From: Betaproteobacteria bacterium
GTDB taxonomy: Bacteria; Pseudomonadota; Gammaproteobacteria; Burkholderiales; Burkholderiaceae_C
Direction of reading: 5' to 3'
Assembly: GCA_009921465.1 (NCBI GenBank)
Contig: RFXS01000002.1
Coordinates: 1 to 50,690, forward strand
DNA: 50,690 bases
Shown here: positions 49,677 through 50,690 of the stretch, one piece after another
Numbering within the stretch: the first letter of the stretch is position 1
Layout: every line of letters begins with the position of its first letter
Notes under the pieces: model-generated
What the model was told of the DNA's origin: nothing
The model's database searches: none
What the model saw: the letters and a program-made list of their open reading frames with translations, nothing else
Translations under genes and position numbers: made by a program

Positions 49677-50690
49677 ATGATCCACGACAACGCACCCAAC
49701 GCTGCGCCAATCGAAGCTTGGAACGATGCACTGACCTGTTTGCAAATATTGCAACTGGACCCACACGGCTTTGGCGGAGTGTGCTTGCGCGCCCCTCATG
49801 GACCGGTGCGCGAGCGCTGGCTGCATGCTTTGGCGCAACTGGGCTTGCCACTGGTCAAAGTGCCGGGGTCGGCCGATGCGCAACGCTTGCTCGGCGGGAT
49901 TGACCTGGCCCACACCCTGCAAACTGGCGAACTGCGCATGCAAGCCGGGTTGCTGCAACAAGCCGATCAAGGGCTGGTCTGCCTGCCCATGGCCGAGCGC
50001 ATGCCCCCAGCATTGTTGGCCCCGCTGGTGCAAGCCCTCGAAAACGGCCAGGTACCCGCAACCCACCACAACACCTTGGCCAGCAACACACGCTTTGGTG
50101 TGGTGGCCTTGGATGAGTCCTTGCCCGATGAACCTGGCGTGGGTGGCGCACTTCAAGAGCGGCTGGGCGTTTGGCTCGACTTGCAAGCTCTCGCGCCATC
50201 GGACATCGACGTCACCCTGTTGGACAAGGCACAAAGCAGTGACAGCCCAGAGCTCGACGCACTGCACATCCAGCTCAGCCCACAGGCTTTGGCGCAAGCA
50301 CGCGCGCGGCTGCAGCACATCCAAGCCAGCGATGAACAGCTGCACGCGCTGTGCGCCAGCGCATTGGCATTGGGCATTGCTTCTTTGCGCGCACCCAGCC
50401 TGGCCTTGCGCGTGGCCTGCGCCCATGCGGCATTGAACGGGCACAGTGAGCTAGACACCGATGACCTGGGTTTTGCTGCCCGCTGTGTGCTGGCCCCACG
50501 TGCCACCCAGTGGCCCAGCGAGCCGCTACCCGATGAATCAAACGCAGATTCAGCGCCCGAAGAAACCAGCGAGCCGATCGAGCCGCCGCCCCACGCGCAA
50601 AACAATGTCCCCGACGAACCCCATGAACCACCGACCGAGCCCGATGCCTCTCCAACCGAACCCAGTGCCCAAGACCTGCAAGAGATGATG
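49677..50690 (+). CDS. bchD: BchD, magnesium chelatase subunit D (3' truncated by window edge)
   Basis: The frame runs from the ATG at 49677 (MIHDNAPNAAPIEAW) with no stop to the right edge, 338 codons. The visible part is the degenerate AAA+-like N-terminal half (LLGGIDLAHTLQTGELRMQA, GLLQQADQGLVCLPMAERMP), ending in an acidic Pro/Glu-rich linker (for example EPLPDESNADSAPEETSEPI) that joins to the integrin I (vWA) domain, which lies beyond the window. As usual for BchD it lacks a proper Walker A. It should be followed by bchO, which is found instead at the left edge of the window. Confidence 0.88.
   Translation, partial: MIHDNAPNAAPIEAWNDALTCLQILQLDPHGFGGVCLRAPHGPVRERWLHALAQLGLPLVKVPGSADAQRLLGGIDLAHTLQTGELRMQAGLLQQADQGLVCLPMAERMPPALLAPLVQALENGQVPATHHNTLASNTRFGVVALDESLPDEPGVGGALQERLGVWLDLQALAPSDIDVTLLDKAQSSDSPELDALHIQLSPQALAQARARLQHIQASDEQLHALCASALALGIASLRAPSLALRVACAHAALNGHSELDTDDLGFAARCVLAPRATQWPSEPLPDESNADSAPEETSEPIEPPPHAQNNVPDEPHEPPTEPDASPTEPSAQDLQEMM

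Noticed and set aside
48568-49851. Long minus-strand frame opposite bchI (427 codons)
   Set aside because: Shadow of bchI with His/Gln-rich composition; bchI has full AAA+ motifs on the other strand.

Overview
The window is a nearly complete photosynthesis gene cluster (PGC) of an anoxygenic phototrophic proteobacterium. It holds the bacteriochlorophyll a genes (bchF N B H L M C X Y Z G P I, and edge-truncated bchD and bchO), the carotenoid genes (crtA B C D E F I), reaction centre and LH1 genes (puf and puh), an LH2 gene pair (pucBA), the assembly factors and the light/oxygen regulators. Protein character, the tetraheme pufC, the crtA+crtC+crtD+crtF carotenoid set, the Ala/Pro-tailed LH alpha chains and the gene order suggest Burkholderiales, probably Comamonadaceae (Limnohabitans/Rhodoferax-like). 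That placement is an inference from memory of these families, not a database result. The cyclase is the O2-dependent AcsF and the coproporphyrinogen oxidase is the O2-dependent HemF. No bchE or bchJ is visible, which fits aerobic anoxygenic phototrophy.

Layout. 1-670: 3' part of bchO. 682-8213 (minus): a cobalamin-binding AerR/PpaA-like protein, tspO, bchP, a PucC-family transporter (ORF428 type), bchG, ppsR and a second AerR/PpaA protein. 8450-25293 (plus): one long run bchFNBHLM-lhaA-puhABC-acsF-puhE-crtI-crtB, mostly coupled by ATGA overlaps. 41578 down to 25383 (minus): a superoperon-like run crtE-crtF-bchC-bchX-bchY-bchZ-pufB-(74-aa protein)-pufA-pufL-pufM-pufC-crtA-crtD-crtC-pucB-pucA-pucC(broken)-(31-aa protein). 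41847-44154 (plus): a DUF3422 membrane protein and hemF. 44176-48385 (minus): an orphan OmpR-type response regulator, hemA and dxs. 48631-50690 (plus): bchI and the start of bchD.

Working together: dxs, hemA, hemF and crtE supply isoprenoid and tetrapyrrole precursors. bchIDH/M/acsF/bchNBL/bchF/bchXYZ/bchC/bchG/bchP make phytylated bacteriochlorophyll a. crtE-B-I-C-D-F-A make spheroidene/spheroidenone-type carotenoids. puf/puh/puc encode the apoproteins, and LhaA, PuhB, PuhC and PuhE assemble them. Eight exact TGT-N12-ACA palindromes plus one near match lie only in the promoter gaps (bchG, bchF, bchC, crtE/DUF3422, dxs/bchI). They define a local PpsR/CrtJ regulon with the consensus TGTCAA-N6-TTGACA, in which one half-site often serves as the -35 hexamer.

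The least explained items are two small single-span membrane proteins inside light-harvesting operons (74 aa between pufB and pufA; 31 aa after pucC), a pucC lacking about 50 codons of its core with a frame change, a PpsR-box-preceded DUF3422 gene, a very deep crtD/crtC overlap, and the fact that the two edges (bchD start, bchO end) would fit together as the ends of one bchIDO operon. No rRNA, tRNA, CRISPR or insertion sequence was seen. No stretch longer than 300 bases lacks a gene; the largest gaps are 41579-41846, 48386-48630, 1522-1761 and 8214-8449, and all are promoter regions.
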